From positions 40,020-104,019 of the forward strand of contig DAIDIP010000013.1 in NCBI GenBank assembly GCA_027451745.1: a stretch of 64,000 nt of DNA. The letters run 5' to 3'. The position numbers and the translations under genes were made by a program. Below, piece after piece: positions 7,893-16,833 of the stretch. The first letter of the stretch is position 1; every line of letters starts with the position of its first letter. A model generated the notes under the pieces. It was not told the origin of the DNA, made no database searches, and saw nothing but the letters and a program-made list of their open reading frames with translations. Source of the DNA: Candidatus Melainabacteria bacterium (lineage in GTDB: Bacteria > Cyanobacteriota > Vampirovibrionia > Obscuribacterales > Obscuribacteraceae).

Positions 7893-9884
7893 TTACTCGT
7901 CTCTTTGTACGGCGTAAGTAGCACCCGTTTTTAAACCAACCTTCACATAGCCTTTTTTCTGACCAGTTGTTCTTTCGGCTAATTCAACATACCAAGTTGG
8001 CTCGCCATAGCCATTAACGGCTTCTTGCAGCACTTTGCTTGGGCGTAGTTTTTCACCATTGTGAGTGCGCAAATAGTGATAAGCAATTTCTTTGGCGTCT
8101 TCAGCAGTGACATCCAAAGTACTAGGCTTTTTGGCAAGCTTATCTTGAATTTCTTGAGCCAATTCTTTAGGTGTGAATGGTTCGCCATCATATTTATTGA
8201 TGTAAGCGTCCATAGCAATACCTGTTTCACTGCGAATATAACGAGCCATTTGGCTTGTGAAATTGAGTTCAACAGAAATTTTCTTCTTAGCCTTACTCAA
8301 AATATCCAATACTTCTTTAGCATGGAATGGATAAATATATTTGATGCAAAGAATGTTAGTTTTTACACCAGCAGCATTTAATTGGTCAGCCGCTTCTCTT
8401 ACTACACCAAAAGTTGAACCCCAGGTGACCAAGGTTACATCAGCATCTTTAGGTCCGTACAATTGTGGAGCTGGCAATTCTTTAAGTAGATTGTCCATTT
8501 TTCTCATGCGCTTTTCCATAATCTTGCGACGTATTGGCGGAGAGGTGAACATATCAGAGATCAAAATGCTTTCTTCATCATGATCATCGCTTGGATTAAC
8601 GTATAGTGTATTTGCTGTGCCAGGAAGGGCTCGAGGTGAAATACCTGATTCAGTAAAAGCAAAGCGTTTATATTTGCCTTTTTCTTCTGGCCAAGAAGTA
8701 ACCACTTCACCACGATCAATTTTGACTTCGCAAGGAAAATCTTTTTTGTCTACAGTTTCATGATGTTCAGAAAGAAGTAGATCGGACATGATTGTTACTG
8801 GCATCTGATAGCGATCGGCATAATTGAATGAATCAACAGTTGTCTGATAGGCATCAGCTATATCGCAAGGCGCCACAATTAAACGTGGGTATTCACCTTG
8901 AGAAGCGCCATAAACTTGGAACAAGTCAGCTTGTTCAGTTTTTGTTGGCAAACCAGTAGAAGGACCGCCACGCTGAACTTCAACACAAACCATAGGTACT
9001 TCCATAATACCGGCCATGCCGATAGCTTCTGTCATAAGAGCAAAGCCACCACCGGCAGTAGCGCACATTGCTCTAGCACCAGCGATACCGGCTCCAATTG
9101 TCATATTCATAACAGCCAATTCATCTTCGCCTTGTTTGACCAAGATTCCTGTTTTTTGCGAATTGGCACTCATCCAATGCAAAATAGTAGAAGCTGGAGT
9201 CATTGGGTAAGCAGAGTAGAATTTGCAACCAGCAGCATATGCTGCCAATGCCATAGCCTCATTACCCGTAGTGAATGGTCTAGCTTCATTAGTGAACTTC
9301 CAAGCTTTGGAAATAGGCTTAGCTTGTGAAGCTGCGTAATCATAACCACACTTAAGTAGCCCGGTATTTAAATTTACAATTTTCTCGCCTTTATGCTTAA
9401 AGGTATCGTTAATAACGTCATTAGCCTTTTCAAGACTAAACTGGGAAAGATTGAGCACCGCTCCCAAAGCTACGGTGTTTTGCATAACAGGAGCAAGAGC
9501 GCCATATTCTTTAACTAATTCAGCTGTCATTTGATTGATAGGCAGAGGCAAAATAGTGACATCTTTTTTGACTAATGCCGGATCACATTTGAGCTTATCT
9601 GAATTAAAAACAATTACGCCACCCGCCTCTACTTCTGGCGCGTGACGTTCAATAGTGTCTTGATTCAAAGCAATAAGGGCATTTAATTGATCACCGTGGT
9701 TATAAACCTTTTCAGCCCCAACACGAAGCTTCAGCCAAATATGACCACCTCTAATAATTGACTGGTAGCTGTTATAAGCATATACATGCAAACCAAGGCG
9801 TCCGCAAATTTTAGCTAAAGTGTCGCCTGACTTATCCAGACCGTCTCCGGCAGCACCGCCAATCCCTATTGTGACTTCCTGCAT
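7893..9884 (-). CDS. korA: 2-oxoacid:ferredoxin oxidoreductase, fused gamma-alpha subunit
   Basis: The first 190 residues are the gamma domain (VTIGIGGAAGDGL and YNSYQSIIRGGHIWLKLR). They are followed by the alpha domain, which pairs with KorB to bind thiamine diphosphate (GNEAMALAAYAAGCKFYSAYPMTP split over residues 207-231). Later segments include the KQGEDELAVMNMTIGAGIAGARA region. The 663-residue length and gamma-alpha order match KorA of the two-subunit 2-oxoglutarate:ferredoxin oxidoreductases. No delta (ferredoxin-like) subunit gene is adjacent, which is usual for this class. The start is supported by an AGAGGAG site. An unusual GC-rich leader lies immediately upstream. Confidence 0.9.
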   Translation of the reverse strand: MQEVTIGIGGAAGDGLDKSGDTLAKICGRLGLHVYAYNSYQSIIRGGHIWLKLRVGAEKVYNHGDQLNALIALNQDTIERHAPEVEAGGVIVFNSDKLKCDPALVKKDVTILPLPINQMTAELVKEYGALAPVMQNTVALGAVLNLSQFSLEKANDVINDTFKHKGEKIVNLNTGLLKCGYDYAASQAKPISKAWKFTNEARPFTTGNEAMALAAYAAGCKFYSAYPMTPASTILHWMSANSQKTGILVKQGEDELAVMNMTIGAGIAGARAMCATAGGGFALMTEAIGMAGIMEVPMVCVEVQRGGPSTGLPTKTEQADLFQVYGASQGEYPRLIVAPCDIADAYQTTVDSFNYADRYQMPVTIMSDLLLSEHHETVDKKDFPCEVKIDRGEVVTSWPEEKGKYKRFAFTESGISPRALPGTANTLYVNPSDDHDEESILISDMFTSPPIRRKIMEKRMRKMDNLLKELPAPQLYGPKDADVTLVTWGSTFGVVREAADQLNAAGVKTNILCIKYIYPFHAKEVLDILSKAKKKISVELNFTSQMARYIRSETGIAMDAYINKYDGEPFTPKELAQEIQDKLAKKPSTLDVTAEDAKEIAYHYLRTHNGEKLRPSKVLQEAVNGYGEPTWYVELAERTTGQKKGYVKVGLKTGATYAVQRDE

Positions 9885-10020
9885 TGTCTCTCCTCTTTTA
9901 AGCGCCGCCTCGGTTCAGTCTCTTCACCTCGTACGCGCATTCCGTTCCCCGTTCTGCTCTCGACGGCTCCTCGCCGTCGTCCGCTCCACTTCTTCTTTCT
10001 CTCCCTAACAACTGAAACCT
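9885..10020 (-). promoter_or_regulatory. GC-rich, purine-rich leader of korA with a hairpin at 9961-9979
   Basis: The gene-free stretch 9885-10252 divides in two. Next to korA about 130 bases are strikingly richer in G and C than the surroundings. On the korA strand they are rich in purines and contain a perfect 7-bp stem CGACGGC/GCCGTCG with a 5-base loop. The distal part (10,020-10,252) is AT-rich and shows no recognisable gene. A structured 5' untranslated leader is the simplest reading; it does not match a riboswitch class known to me. Confidence 0.35.
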
Positions 10021-10252
10021 AAATAAAAGCTATATGCCAAAGCTAAGCTTGCTATGCGGCAAAAATTCCTGATAAAAGATACCACAATAATATGCTCTCG
10101 TTGACAAGCATTTTCTATTCTGTTGTAGCTTTAATCCTAGTTCTAGACACAGTGTAACAAATGCATCCAACACACAACAAAGTAAACCCAATAGACAAAT
10201 TGAAAAGATGCAAATGGAGCTTATCCGCAAGCAGGATGAATTATAACTCACT

Positions 10253-10447
10253 TTATTTCTTAACAGTTTCTTCTTCTGCTTGTACTGTGGGCAATGGCAA
10301 AGACTGCCAGTAATAGCCTAAGACTAGCAGTCCAACCAAACATAAAACAGCTAATGCTGATAGAAGTTTATCTTGAATACTTTTCTCATCAATAATATGA
10401 CCAACATTTTCATGTCCAGAACCGTGCCCATTATGATCAGACGACAT
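10253..10447 (-). CDS. Small His-rich single-span membrane protein, downstream of nuoL
   Basis: The 64-residue product starts with a histidine-rich polar segment (SSDHNGHGSGHENVGH). One membrane helix follows (about 28-48, LLSALAVLCLVGLLVLGYYW), then a short acidic tail. A strong GAGGAGG ribosome binding site precedes the ATG, which lies 16 bases after the nuoL stop on the same strand, so it is almost certainly cotranscribed with nuoL. I do not recognise the family. The position suggests an accessory protein of complex I or its assembly; that is inference. Confidence 0.65.
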   Translation of the reverse strand: MSSDHNGHGSGHENVGHIIDEKSIQDKLLSALAVLCLVGLLVLGYYWQSLPLPTVQAEEETVKK

Positions 10448-10463
10448 AAATTCCTCCTCGTCT

Positions 10464-12464
10464 TTAAGGTCTCACAATATAAGCAAATATAGTAAGCCCA
10501 GCTACCCAAGCAAAAATGACCAGAGCATAGTACTGACCACGTCCGTTTTGCATAAGCCTTACAACCGACCCTGTTGCCAGAGTTGCCACGCCAGTAAAAT
10601 TCACGAAAGTATCAATTATGTATTTATCAACTAATTGCCAGATAAAGCTAAAGAACGGCAAGAATATTTCGTTTACCAACCACAAATAGAATTCATCGAA
10701 TTTCCATTTGTTTAAAGAAAAATCGTACAAGAATGCAACTAGTGGTTGCTTGCTTGTTGCAATGTCACTGTTTACATGCACGCTTCCAGTTTTATATACT
10801 GCCCATGCTAGGCAAAATCCAAGTAATGCAGCAGTAGTTGAAATAAGCATGATTAATCCATTCATACCCTCAAAATGCGGCACTTGTCCAAAATGAACAA
10901 AAGCAGCAAATTGATTCGCTAAAGATGCTCCTTCAGTACCATCAAATTTGAGACCATTCAAACTTTGCCAGTTAAAACCAAGATATCCAGAAAGCACAGA
11001 TGGGAAGGCCAAAACAACTAATGGTAGCCAAACTACTGGTGGCGATTCGTGTGGATGTGCGTCTCCTCTATATTCATTCTCAAAAGTCATAAAATAGAGT
11101 CTGAACATATAAAAGGCTGTAAGGAAAGCAGTAAAAATCATCAATGCTCCTAGCCAAACATTGTATTTGCATGCAGAAGCAATGATCTCATCTTTAGAGA
11201 AAAATCCACTTAAACCAGGACATCCAGAGATTGACAATGTGCCAACTAAACAACAGTAAGCAGTAATTGGCATATATTTTTTAAGACCGCCCATCTTTCT
11301 AATATCTTGTTCGCCATGCAAGCCGTGAATTACAGCACCGCTGCACAAGAAAAGCATGGCTTTAAAGAAGGCATGATTGAAAAGATGGAAAATACTACCA
11401 CTAAATGCACCGGTTCCTAAACCAACAAACATATAGCCAAGTTGCGAAACAGTAGACCAAGCAAGAATGCGCTTGATGTCAAATTGACTAAGAGCAATAG
11501 TAGCCGCCATAAAAGCAGTAATTGCTCCTACCACTGTTATTACTGCTAGTCCGATGCTGCCAGTATGACCATCTGGAGTTAGCCAAATAGGATAAGCTCG
11601 AGCTACTAAATAAACACCAGCAGCAACCATTGTTGCAGCATGAATCAATGCCGATATTGGAGTTGGACCTTCCATAGCATCAGGCAACCAGACATGTAAA
11701 GGAAATTGAGCTGACTTAGCCATCGGCCCCAGTAATGTCAAGCATGCAGCTAGAGTCAAAAGCCCAGCTGACAGAGCGCCGGATTGATGAGCTCTTTGAA
11801 TTACCCCACCCAAATCAAAGCCATTAGGATCAACATATCCTAAAACCACATGTGACCCCCAGATATCTTTAGTAGCCGCCAAAAGCAATAAAATACCAAT
11901 TAGGAAACCGCAATCACCGATACGATTAACAAAGAATGCTTTCAAAGCAGCTTCAGCAGCTGAAGCTTTGTACCACCAGAAGCCAATTAAGAAATAGCTG
12001 CAAACGCCCACTAATTCCCAGAAAAAGTAAGTTTCAAAAAGGTTGGTAGAAACAACCAAGCCAAGCATTGAGCCTGTAAACAAAGATAGATAGGCATAAA
12101 AACGTGAATAGCCAGGATCTTCACGCATATAACCATGGGTATATATTTGTACTAAAAGACTGACTGTAGTAACGACAAGCAACATTACCGCTACTAAATT
12201 GTCTACCAAAAGCCCCATAGACAAGTGAAAATTGCTAGTTGCCAACCAATCAACATTGATTTGCCAAGGTACTAATTTGGGATTGGCTGTAATAGCAAAA
12301 AAGAGAAACATGGAATAAACAAAACCAAATGCTACTGCTCCAACTGAAAGAAGCATTGAAATAGTTTTTGATCGCCACAATCCAAGGACAATTAGCAATC
12401 CGGCTAAGAATGGAGCGCTCACTACATAGCCTATATTTTCAACAAAGAACTGTCCTGATGGCAA
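10464..12464 (-). CDS. nuoL: NADH-quinone oxidoreductase subunit L (complex I antiporter-like subunit)
   Basis: NuoL is the distal proton-pumping membrane subunit of complex I. The 666-residue protein is highly hydrophobic. It contains the conserved charged residues of the family: the glutamate in ETYFFWELVGVCSYFLIG (about residue 147), the lysine in AKSAQFPLHVWLPDAMEGPTP, and a histidine in the following ALIHAATMVAAGVYLVAR. The C-terminal extension that forms the lateral helix and last transmembrane helix appears present, which separates it from NuoM and NuoN. It is divergent from nuoM, whereas these genes are usually adjacent and co-directional. The other complex I genes are not in this window. 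Confidence 0.92.
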   Translation of the reverse strand: MPSGQFFVENIGYVVSAPFLAGLLIVLGLWRSKTISMLLSVGAVAFGFVYSMFLFFAITANPKLVPWQINVDWLATSNFHLSMGLLVDNLVAVMLLVVTTVSLLVQIYTHGYMREDPGYSRFYAYLSLFTGSMLGLVVSTNLFETYFFWELVGVCSYFLIGFWWYKASAAEAALKAFFVNRIGDCGFLIGILLLLAATKDIWGSHVVLGYVDPNGFDLGGVIQRAHQSGALSAGLLTLAACLTLLGPMAKSAQFPLHVWLPDAMEGPTPISALIHAATMVAAGVYLVARAYPIWLTPDGHTGSIGLAVITVVGAITAFMAATIALSQFDIKRILAWSTVSQLGYMFVGLGTGAFSGSIFHLFNHAFFKAMLFLCSGAVIHGLHGEQDIRKMGGLKKYMPITAYCCLVGTLSISGCPGLSGFFSKDEIIASACKYNVWLGALMIFTAFLTAFYMFRLYFMTFENEYRGDAHPHESPPVVWLPLVVLAFPSVLSGYLGFNWQSLNGLKFDGTEGASLANQFAAFVHFGQVPHFEGMNGLIMLISTTAALLGFCLAWAVYKTGSVHVNSDIATSKQPLVAFLYDFSLNKWKFDEFYLWLVNEIFLPFFSFIWQLVDKYIIDTFVNFTGVATLATGSVVRLMQNGRGQYYALVIFAWVAGLTIFAYIVRP

Positions 12465-12799
12465 TTTTTATCTCCTGAATTGTTTGCTTACCTTTTAATG
12501 GCAAATCCTACATATATAGTTCAGCCATTGCTTTTGTACTTATCTCAGTAAGTCTATCGTCAGTCTTTGTATTTTTCCAAATTTAAATCGCATGTTGAAA
12601 CAAATGATTGAGACTGTAGGTGCTCTTGATAATCTCGCTGAGCCGGCTGTAACATTTTGTTTTCCTTGAGCAAATGAAAAGAGCAAGGTTTATACTTTAT
12701 CGGAGATCCTAGAGTTTGGAGTATGCGTCAATTCTCTGAAATCTCTTGATTACTCTGATTGTCGGTTACAGATTTTAATTTGGTTTATAGGAGTTACTC
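12465..12799. promoter_or_regulatory. Divergent nuoL/nuoM intergenic region
   Basis: This 335-base gap separates the divergent nuoL and nuoM genes and must hold a promoter for each. A loose sigma70-like match toward nuoM (TTGAGC with TATACT about 19 bases later, near 12,668-12,698) is visible but not compelling. A 25-codon open frame near 12,592 has no supporting ribosome binding site. No RNA gene is recognised. Confidence 0.35.
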
Positions 12800-14344
12800 G
12801 TGCTTTTTAATTTCGGGCAAATGTCACTTACGTGGTTATTATTTCTCCCACTAATTGCTTCTTTAGTAATTGCTCTTGCAAATGAAAAGCATGCTAGAAA
12901 ATTGGCGATTGTTTTTAGCATCGTCATGTTCGGACTTTCTCTTTTGATCTGGCAACAGTTTCATCCCGCTCTTTCTGGGATGCAATTCGAATATAAAGCT
13001 ATTTGGTTTAATTCGCCTATACCAGTTCAATATCATGTTGGTGTTGACGGCATCAGTCTAGCGTTAGTAGTTCTCACTACATTTATTGTATTAATGGCGG
13101 TTCTAGCTAGCGAGACTATTACTACCAGACCAAAACTTTATTACAGTTTTGTCATGCTGCTTAGCCTTTCAATTTTAGGCGTATTTGTTTCGCTTGATCT
13201 TTTACAGTTTTTTGTTTTTTACGAGCTTGAATTAGTCCCCATGTATTTCTTAATCGCAATTTGGGGCGGTCCGAATCGTAGTTATGCAGCTATGAAGTTC
13301 TTGCTGTATACATTCTTTGGCGGTGTATTTATGCTCGGTGGCATTATTTATTTGTATTCGCAGCTCATAATGCTAGACCCAGGTGCGTCGTTTGACATGA
13401 TTGCCCTTGCAAGACAATGTCCTTATCTACCAAAATTGATTCAAGGAATTGCTTTCTTAGGATTCTTTCTTGCTTTTGTTATCAAACTGCCTTCTTTCCC
13501 TCTGCATACTTGGTTGCCGGATGCTCATGTCGAAGCTCCCACACCAATTTCAATGATTTTGGCAGGATTGCTTTTGAAAATGGGCTCTTATGGTTTAGTA
13601 AGAATTTGTCTTGGTTTTTTCCCGAACACAGTCATTGATTATGGCAAGTGGATAATGCTACTTGGCGCATTCAATATTGTCTGGGCAGCTATGGCTTGTC
13701 TTGTCCAAAAAGATATGAAACGCATTATCGCTCTTTCCAGCGTTAGCCATATGGGTTTTGTTTTACTTGGAATAGGTTGCCTTTCGTCTTTAGCGTTGCA
13801 GGGTGCTGTTTTTCAAATGATTAGCCACGGCGTCATTTCCGCTCTCTTGTTCTTTTTGGTTGGTACAGTATATGAACGCTGCCATACCCGTGACATAACT
13901 GAAATTGGTGGTGGGTTAGCAAAACAAATGCCGGTTCTTTTTTATTTCTGGATGTTTGCTTGCTTAGCCAACTTAGGGCTACCAGGACTATCAGGTTTTG
14001 CCGCAGAAACAGCAATATACTACGGCTCATTCACATCTATCATGGTATCAACTTTGGTGAAAGGAATTTTGGGCAAACCAGTTGTGATTTTCGCCACATT
14101 TGGAGTTGTGTTGACTGCAGCTTATATGCTCTGGTTATTGAAACGTCTTTTCTTTGGACCGGAAACATCACGTTGGGCAGGACATCTGTCTGATGCTCGT
14201 CCTAACGAAAAATTGATTGCCTGGTCATTAAGTGTAGTGGTCTTGGCTCTGGGTATTTTCCCCTTACTTCTCACCCAACAATATAATCCTGCAACCGAAT
14301 CAATAAATAGGCTCATGGTATCCCGTTTACCTGGTTCTCATTGA
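12800..14344 (+). CDS. nuoM: NADH-quinone oxidoreductase subunit M (complex I antiporter-like subunit)
   Basis: The 514-residue membrane protein shows the NuoM hallmarks. The essential glutamate is in FFVFYELELVPMYFLIAIWG (about residue 145). The pumping lysine is in FVIKLPSFPLHTWLPDAHVEAPT, and VQKDMKRIIALSSVSHMG follows. It starts with GTG, supported by a TAGGAG site 7 bases upstream. The opposite-strand nuoL begins 335 bases away. The next gene downstream, a TPR lipoprotein, begins 12 bases after the stop, so the transcript may continue. Confidence 0.92.
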   Translation: MLFNFGQMSLTWLLFLPLIASLVIALANEKHARKLAIVFSIVMFGLSLLIWQQFHPALSGMQFEYKAIWFNSPIPVQYHVGVDGISLALVVLTTFIVLMAVLASETITTRPKLYYSFVMLLSLSILGVFVSLDLLQFFVFYELELVPMYFLIAIWGGPNRSYAAMKFLLYTFFGGVFMLGGIIYLYSQLIMLDPGASFDMIALARQCPYLPKLIQGIAFLGFFLAFVIKLPSFPLHTWLPDAHVEAPTPISMILAGLLLKMGSYGLVRICLGFFPNTVIDYGKWIMLLGAFNIVWAAMACLVQKDMKRIIALSSVSHMGFVLLGIGCLSSLALQGAVFQMISHGVISALLFFLVGTVYERCHTRDITEIGGGLAKQMPVLFYFWMFACLANLGLPGLSGFAAETAIYYGSFTSIMVSTLVKGILGKPVVIFATFGVVLTAAYMLWLLKRLFFGPETSRWAGHLSDARPNEKLIAWSLSVVVLALGIFPLLLTQQYNPATESINRLMVSRLPGSH

Positions 14345-14356
14345 TTTATAATAAGC

Positions 14357-14965
14357 ATGAAAAACATTGCCCGGAATAGCATTATTTCTATGATGCTCTA
14401 TCTTATGGCCGCCACTTTAACATCCTGCAGCCCTGAGACAAACTCGACTGTAAAAGCAATTTATTTGGCTAAACTGGGAGAACATCAAAAAGCTGTTGAT
14501 GGATTTACTAAAACAATAAGTCTCGCTCCCAACCAAAGAGATCCTAATCTAGCCAGTACTTATTACTATCGTGCTTGTGAGTACGCCCAGCTAAAACAAT
14601 ATGATCGCGCCATTGATGATTGTGACAGATGTCTAGGATTAAATCCTCGCTATGTATCAGCTTATAGTGGGCGCGGTAGTCTTTATGACAGCTTAGGACA
14701 ATACCAAAAAGCTATTGCTGATTACAGTCAATGGATTTCTCTTAGTTCAAAAGATGCAATCGCCTATCAAAGACGCGGCAATGCCTATACAGCAATTGGG
14801 CAATATCAAAAGTCTATAGATGATTGCACAACAGCTATTAATTTAGATCCAAAATTTGCTTTGTCCTATGCCACAAGAGCAACAGCCTATAAGCTATTGA
14901 AAAATGACACTCTTGCTAATAGTGATAAAGAAATGGCCAGCAAATTAGGTTATGTATTCAAATAA
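14357..14965 (+). CDS. TPR-repeat lipoprotein
   Basis: An N-terminal signal with lipobox LTSC (cleavage before Cys24) predicts a lipid-anchored exported protein. The remaining 180 residues consist of about four tetratricopeptide repeats, for example YYRACEYAQLKQYDRAIDDCDRCLGLNPR, spanning the residues that follow tyrosine 57, and later the repeats around GSLYDSLGQYQKAIADY and GNAYTAIGQYQKSIDD. TPR units mediate protein-protein contacts; no catalytic motif is present. It lies 12 bases after nuoM on the same strand. Many similar TPR proteins occur in this genome segment, so position next to nuoM is not strong evidence for a complex I role. Confidence 0.75.
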   Translation: MKNIARNSIISMMLYLMAATLTSCSPETNSTVKAIYLAKLGEHQKAVDGFTKTISLAPNQRDPNLASTYYYRACEYAQLKQYDRAIDDCDRCLGLNPRYVSAYSGRGSLYDSLGQYQKAIADYSQWISLSSKDAIAYQRRGNAYTAIGQYQKSIDDCTTAINLDPKFALSYATRATAYKLLKNDTLANSDKEMASKLGYVFK

Positions 14966-15125
14966 AAGTCCTCGAAACCCCAAATTCACACTACTGAAAC
15001 AGCAAAGGATAAAACAATTTGGGCATGTCTGGTGCTTATCTACCCACGTGGAAGACGTCAGTCCTGAAGAAATGGAGAAGCGCAGCGCAGAAGCCTGTAA
15101 GCAAGCTGCGGCAACTAAAAAATAG
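14952..15125 (+). CDS. Possible 57-residue basic small protein overlapping the TPR gene end
   Basis: An ATG inside the last codons of the TPR gene opens a different reading frame of 57 codons that ends at 15,125, two bases before the stop of the convergent DUF190 gene. The product ends in an alpha-helix-like, charged segment (DVSPEEMEKRSAEACKQAA) with codon choice that looks coding. Its N-terminal half is basic and unremarkable. There is no clear ribosome binding site, and overlap-coupled translation would be needed. It may be the remnant of a longer gene instead. Confidence 0.3.
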   Translation: MYSNKSPRNPKFTLLKQQRIKQFGHVWCLSTHVEDVSPEEMEKRSAEACKQAAATKK

Positions 15126-15127
15126 AA

Positions 15128-15460
15128 TTAGCGCTTTGGTCGATAAAAGCGTATATGCGCCTTTTCTACAGTTGCTAATCCCTCTTTTATAACAGGATCG
15201 ATGATTGAAAGAAAATCTTCGATCTTTTGTAACTCGTCGACTATTTCAACTATAACTGGCAAATTGGTAGACATTTCTATCAATTTTGCTGTATGAATAT
15301 GACTGTGAGCTCCGTAGCCCTCTATTGCCCGAACCACTGTCGCACCAGCTAGTCCTTTTTCTTTTGCCTTTCGTATGAGCCATTCGTATAAAGGCTTACC
15401 TTCGCATTTATCACCTTCGCTAATAAAAATACGCAGCAAATGTCCATTTTCAGGTAGCAT
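15128..15460 (-). CDS. DUF190 (PII-like) protein associated with crcB
   Basis: The 110-residue product has the DUF190 pattern: LRIFISEGDKCEGKPLYEWLIRKAKE split as the first strand-helix unit (residues 8-33), then GLAGATVVRAIEGYGAH and a closing LPVIVEIVDELQKIEDFL. DUF190 proteins adopt a PII-like ferredoxin fold and are frequently encoded beside crcB. The gene starts 11 bases after crcB on the same strand, so the two are an operon. A regulatory or nucleotide-sensing role is likely from the fold but not demonstrated here. Confidence 0.8.
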   Translation of the reverse strand: MLPENGHLLRIFISEGDKCEGKPLYEWLIRKAKEKGLAGATVVRAIEGYGAHSHIHTAKLIEMSTNLPVIVEIVDELQKIEDFLSIIDPVIKEGLATVEKAHIRFYRPKR

Positions 15461-15471
15461 AAGTCATCCTC

Positions 15472-15846
15472 CTAGGGTAATCGCCCTATCATTTGTCCAA
15501 GCCAAACACAAACAACTCCTAGAACAACTTGCGATACAGCATTTCCCACCGCATACACCAAGGCGCCTTCTCTTAGTAATTGAAATGTTTCAAAACTAAA
15601 ACTAGAAAAAGTTGTGTAGCCGCCTATAACGCCAACAAAAAGAAATAATCGTGTATCGCTATGAAAAAAACCTTTACTTTCCATAAGCTGCGCCAACAAA
15701 CCAATGATAAAACAGCCAAGCATATTGACGCTAAATGTACCGATTGGGAAAATCCAATCATTAAATGCACGCTGAACTGCTGAACTCATCAGCAATCGCA
15801 ACACACCCCCTATACCAGCTCCAACAAATACAATTAAATAACTCAT
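15472..15846 (-). CDS. crcB: Fluoride ion channel CrcB/Fluc
   Basis: CrcB (Fluc) forms a dual-topology dimeric channel that exports fluoride. The 124-residue protein has four hydrophobic helices. It carries the family motifs GAGIGGVLR near the N-terminus, GTFSVNMLGCFIIG (with the pore asparagine), and GGYTTFSSFSFE (the phenylalanine box that lines the pore). Length and motifs are typical. I searched the short upstream region on the same strand and did not see the conserved core of the fluoride riboswitch. Confidence 0.92.
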   Translation of the reverse strand: MSYLIVFVGAGIGGVLRLLMSSAVQRAFNDWIFPIGTFSVNMLGCFIIGLLAQLMESKGFFHSDTRLFLFVGVIGGYTTFSSFSFETFQLLREGALVYAVGNAVSQVVLGVVCVWLGQMIGRLP

Positions 15847-15904
15847 CGTACTCTCCCTGAATTTTCCTAAGCTTAAGCATTCTACTTAGAGCACAAAGTG
15901 TAAT

Positions 15905-16798
15905 TCATTGATTATCTTCTATTTGATAATTCTTTAGGGTCGGGGCCACAGCTTTTGGTAACACTCGTCCTGATATAGCCTTATTAACACTCTCTGAAAC
16001 GCTATCTATTAATTGCCCCGCTGTGCTGGCATCATAATACTTCCCACCCGAATTTTGCGTGATGCAATTTAATTGATCTCTAGCTACATGATCGCGTTTC
16101 AAATCCAGGCCAACTACATCAACCTTGATTTTAATTCCGTAAGCGGGCAACATTCTTATAAATCTGCAAGGATCGCCACCACAGGTATCTGCACCATCAC
16201 TTATGAGAATAATTATTTTCTTTCCCTGCGCGCCAGCAAAATCACTTTCGGCTGCTTGCTCTAGAGCAAATTCAAGTGGAGTCATACCAAAAGCTCTTAT
16301 ATTACGCACTTGTTCAATAATAGCTCGACGATTACCTTGTCCAAGAGGCACCAATAAAGCGGTTTGTCGACAGTCGTCAGCAAAGAACCCTCTACTACTA
16401 CCAGCATCACCCAAACCAAAGACACGCAGTCCAATATTAACATCGCCTGGAATACGAGCTAAAGCATTTTGCAATACTTGTTTAGCCGCCTCCATTTTTT
16501 GCATATGATCACCCATTTTCTCTTTCATACTAAAAGAGCAGTCGAGCAAAAAGAGAATATTTATCGGCTCATTTGTATGCTCAATAGTAGCTTCTACAAC
16601 GGAGTTTTCGACTCCTGTTTGCATTTTAGTCAAGCTTAAGTCGCTATTGTTTTGGCTTTGGTCGACCTGACTGTTGCTTCTCACTTGTCGCGGAGGAGCA
16701 ATGGGGATTTGGTTTAAATTCTCAGCCCTACTTGTTATAGTCCAGAAGAATGAAATAACTAGCACTAGCCATATCGCTTTTATTTTTTTGTAACTCAT
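15905..16798 (-). CDS. Exported von Willebrand factor A (VWA) domain protein
   Basis: A signal peptide (KIKAIWLVLVISFFWTITSRA) precedes a VWA domain beginning at about residue 78 (INILFLLDCSFSM). The DxSxS metal-ion-dependent adhesion site (DCSFS) is intact, with a downstream threonine in GMTPLEFAL and an aspartate in ISDGADTCGG. VWA domains bind protein or peptide partners through a divalent metal. The C-terminal 50 residues are unremarkable. It starts 36 bases after the end of the CAP-domain gene on the same strand, so both are probably cotranscribed and act in the same extracytoplasmic compartment. Confidence 0.8.
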   Translation of the reverse strand: MSYKKIKAIWLVLVISFFWTITSRAENLNQIPIAPPRQVRSNSQVDQSQNNSDLSLTKMQTGVENSVVEATIEHTNEPINILFLLDCSFSMKEKMGDHMQKMEAAKQVLQNALARIPGDVNIGLRVFGLGDAGSSRGFFADDCRQTALLVPLGQGNRRAIIEQVRNIRAFGMTPLEFALEQAAESDFAGAQGKKIIILISDGADTCGGDPCRFIRMLPAYGIKIKVDVVGLDLKRDHVARDQLNCITQNSGGKYYDASTAGQLIDSVSESVNKAISGRVLPKAVAPTLKNYQIEDNQ

Positions 16799-16833
16799 TA
16801 GTCTTTAGCCTGCATCAAACTACTGTTATTATT

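Noticed and set aside
10030..10251. 73-codon minus-strand frame after the His-rich mini-protein, with a hydrophobic N-terminus
   Set aside because: It needs a GTG start without a ribosome binding site, and its second half shows no protein-like composition.
12592..12669. 25-codon frame in the nuoL/nuoM gap
   Set aside because: Too short and without a ribosome binding site; kept only as a remark on the intergenic region.
15847..15904. Search for a fluoride riboswitch upstream of crcB
   Set aside because: The conserved pseudoknot core was not seen, and the gap is too short and AT-rich to hold it.
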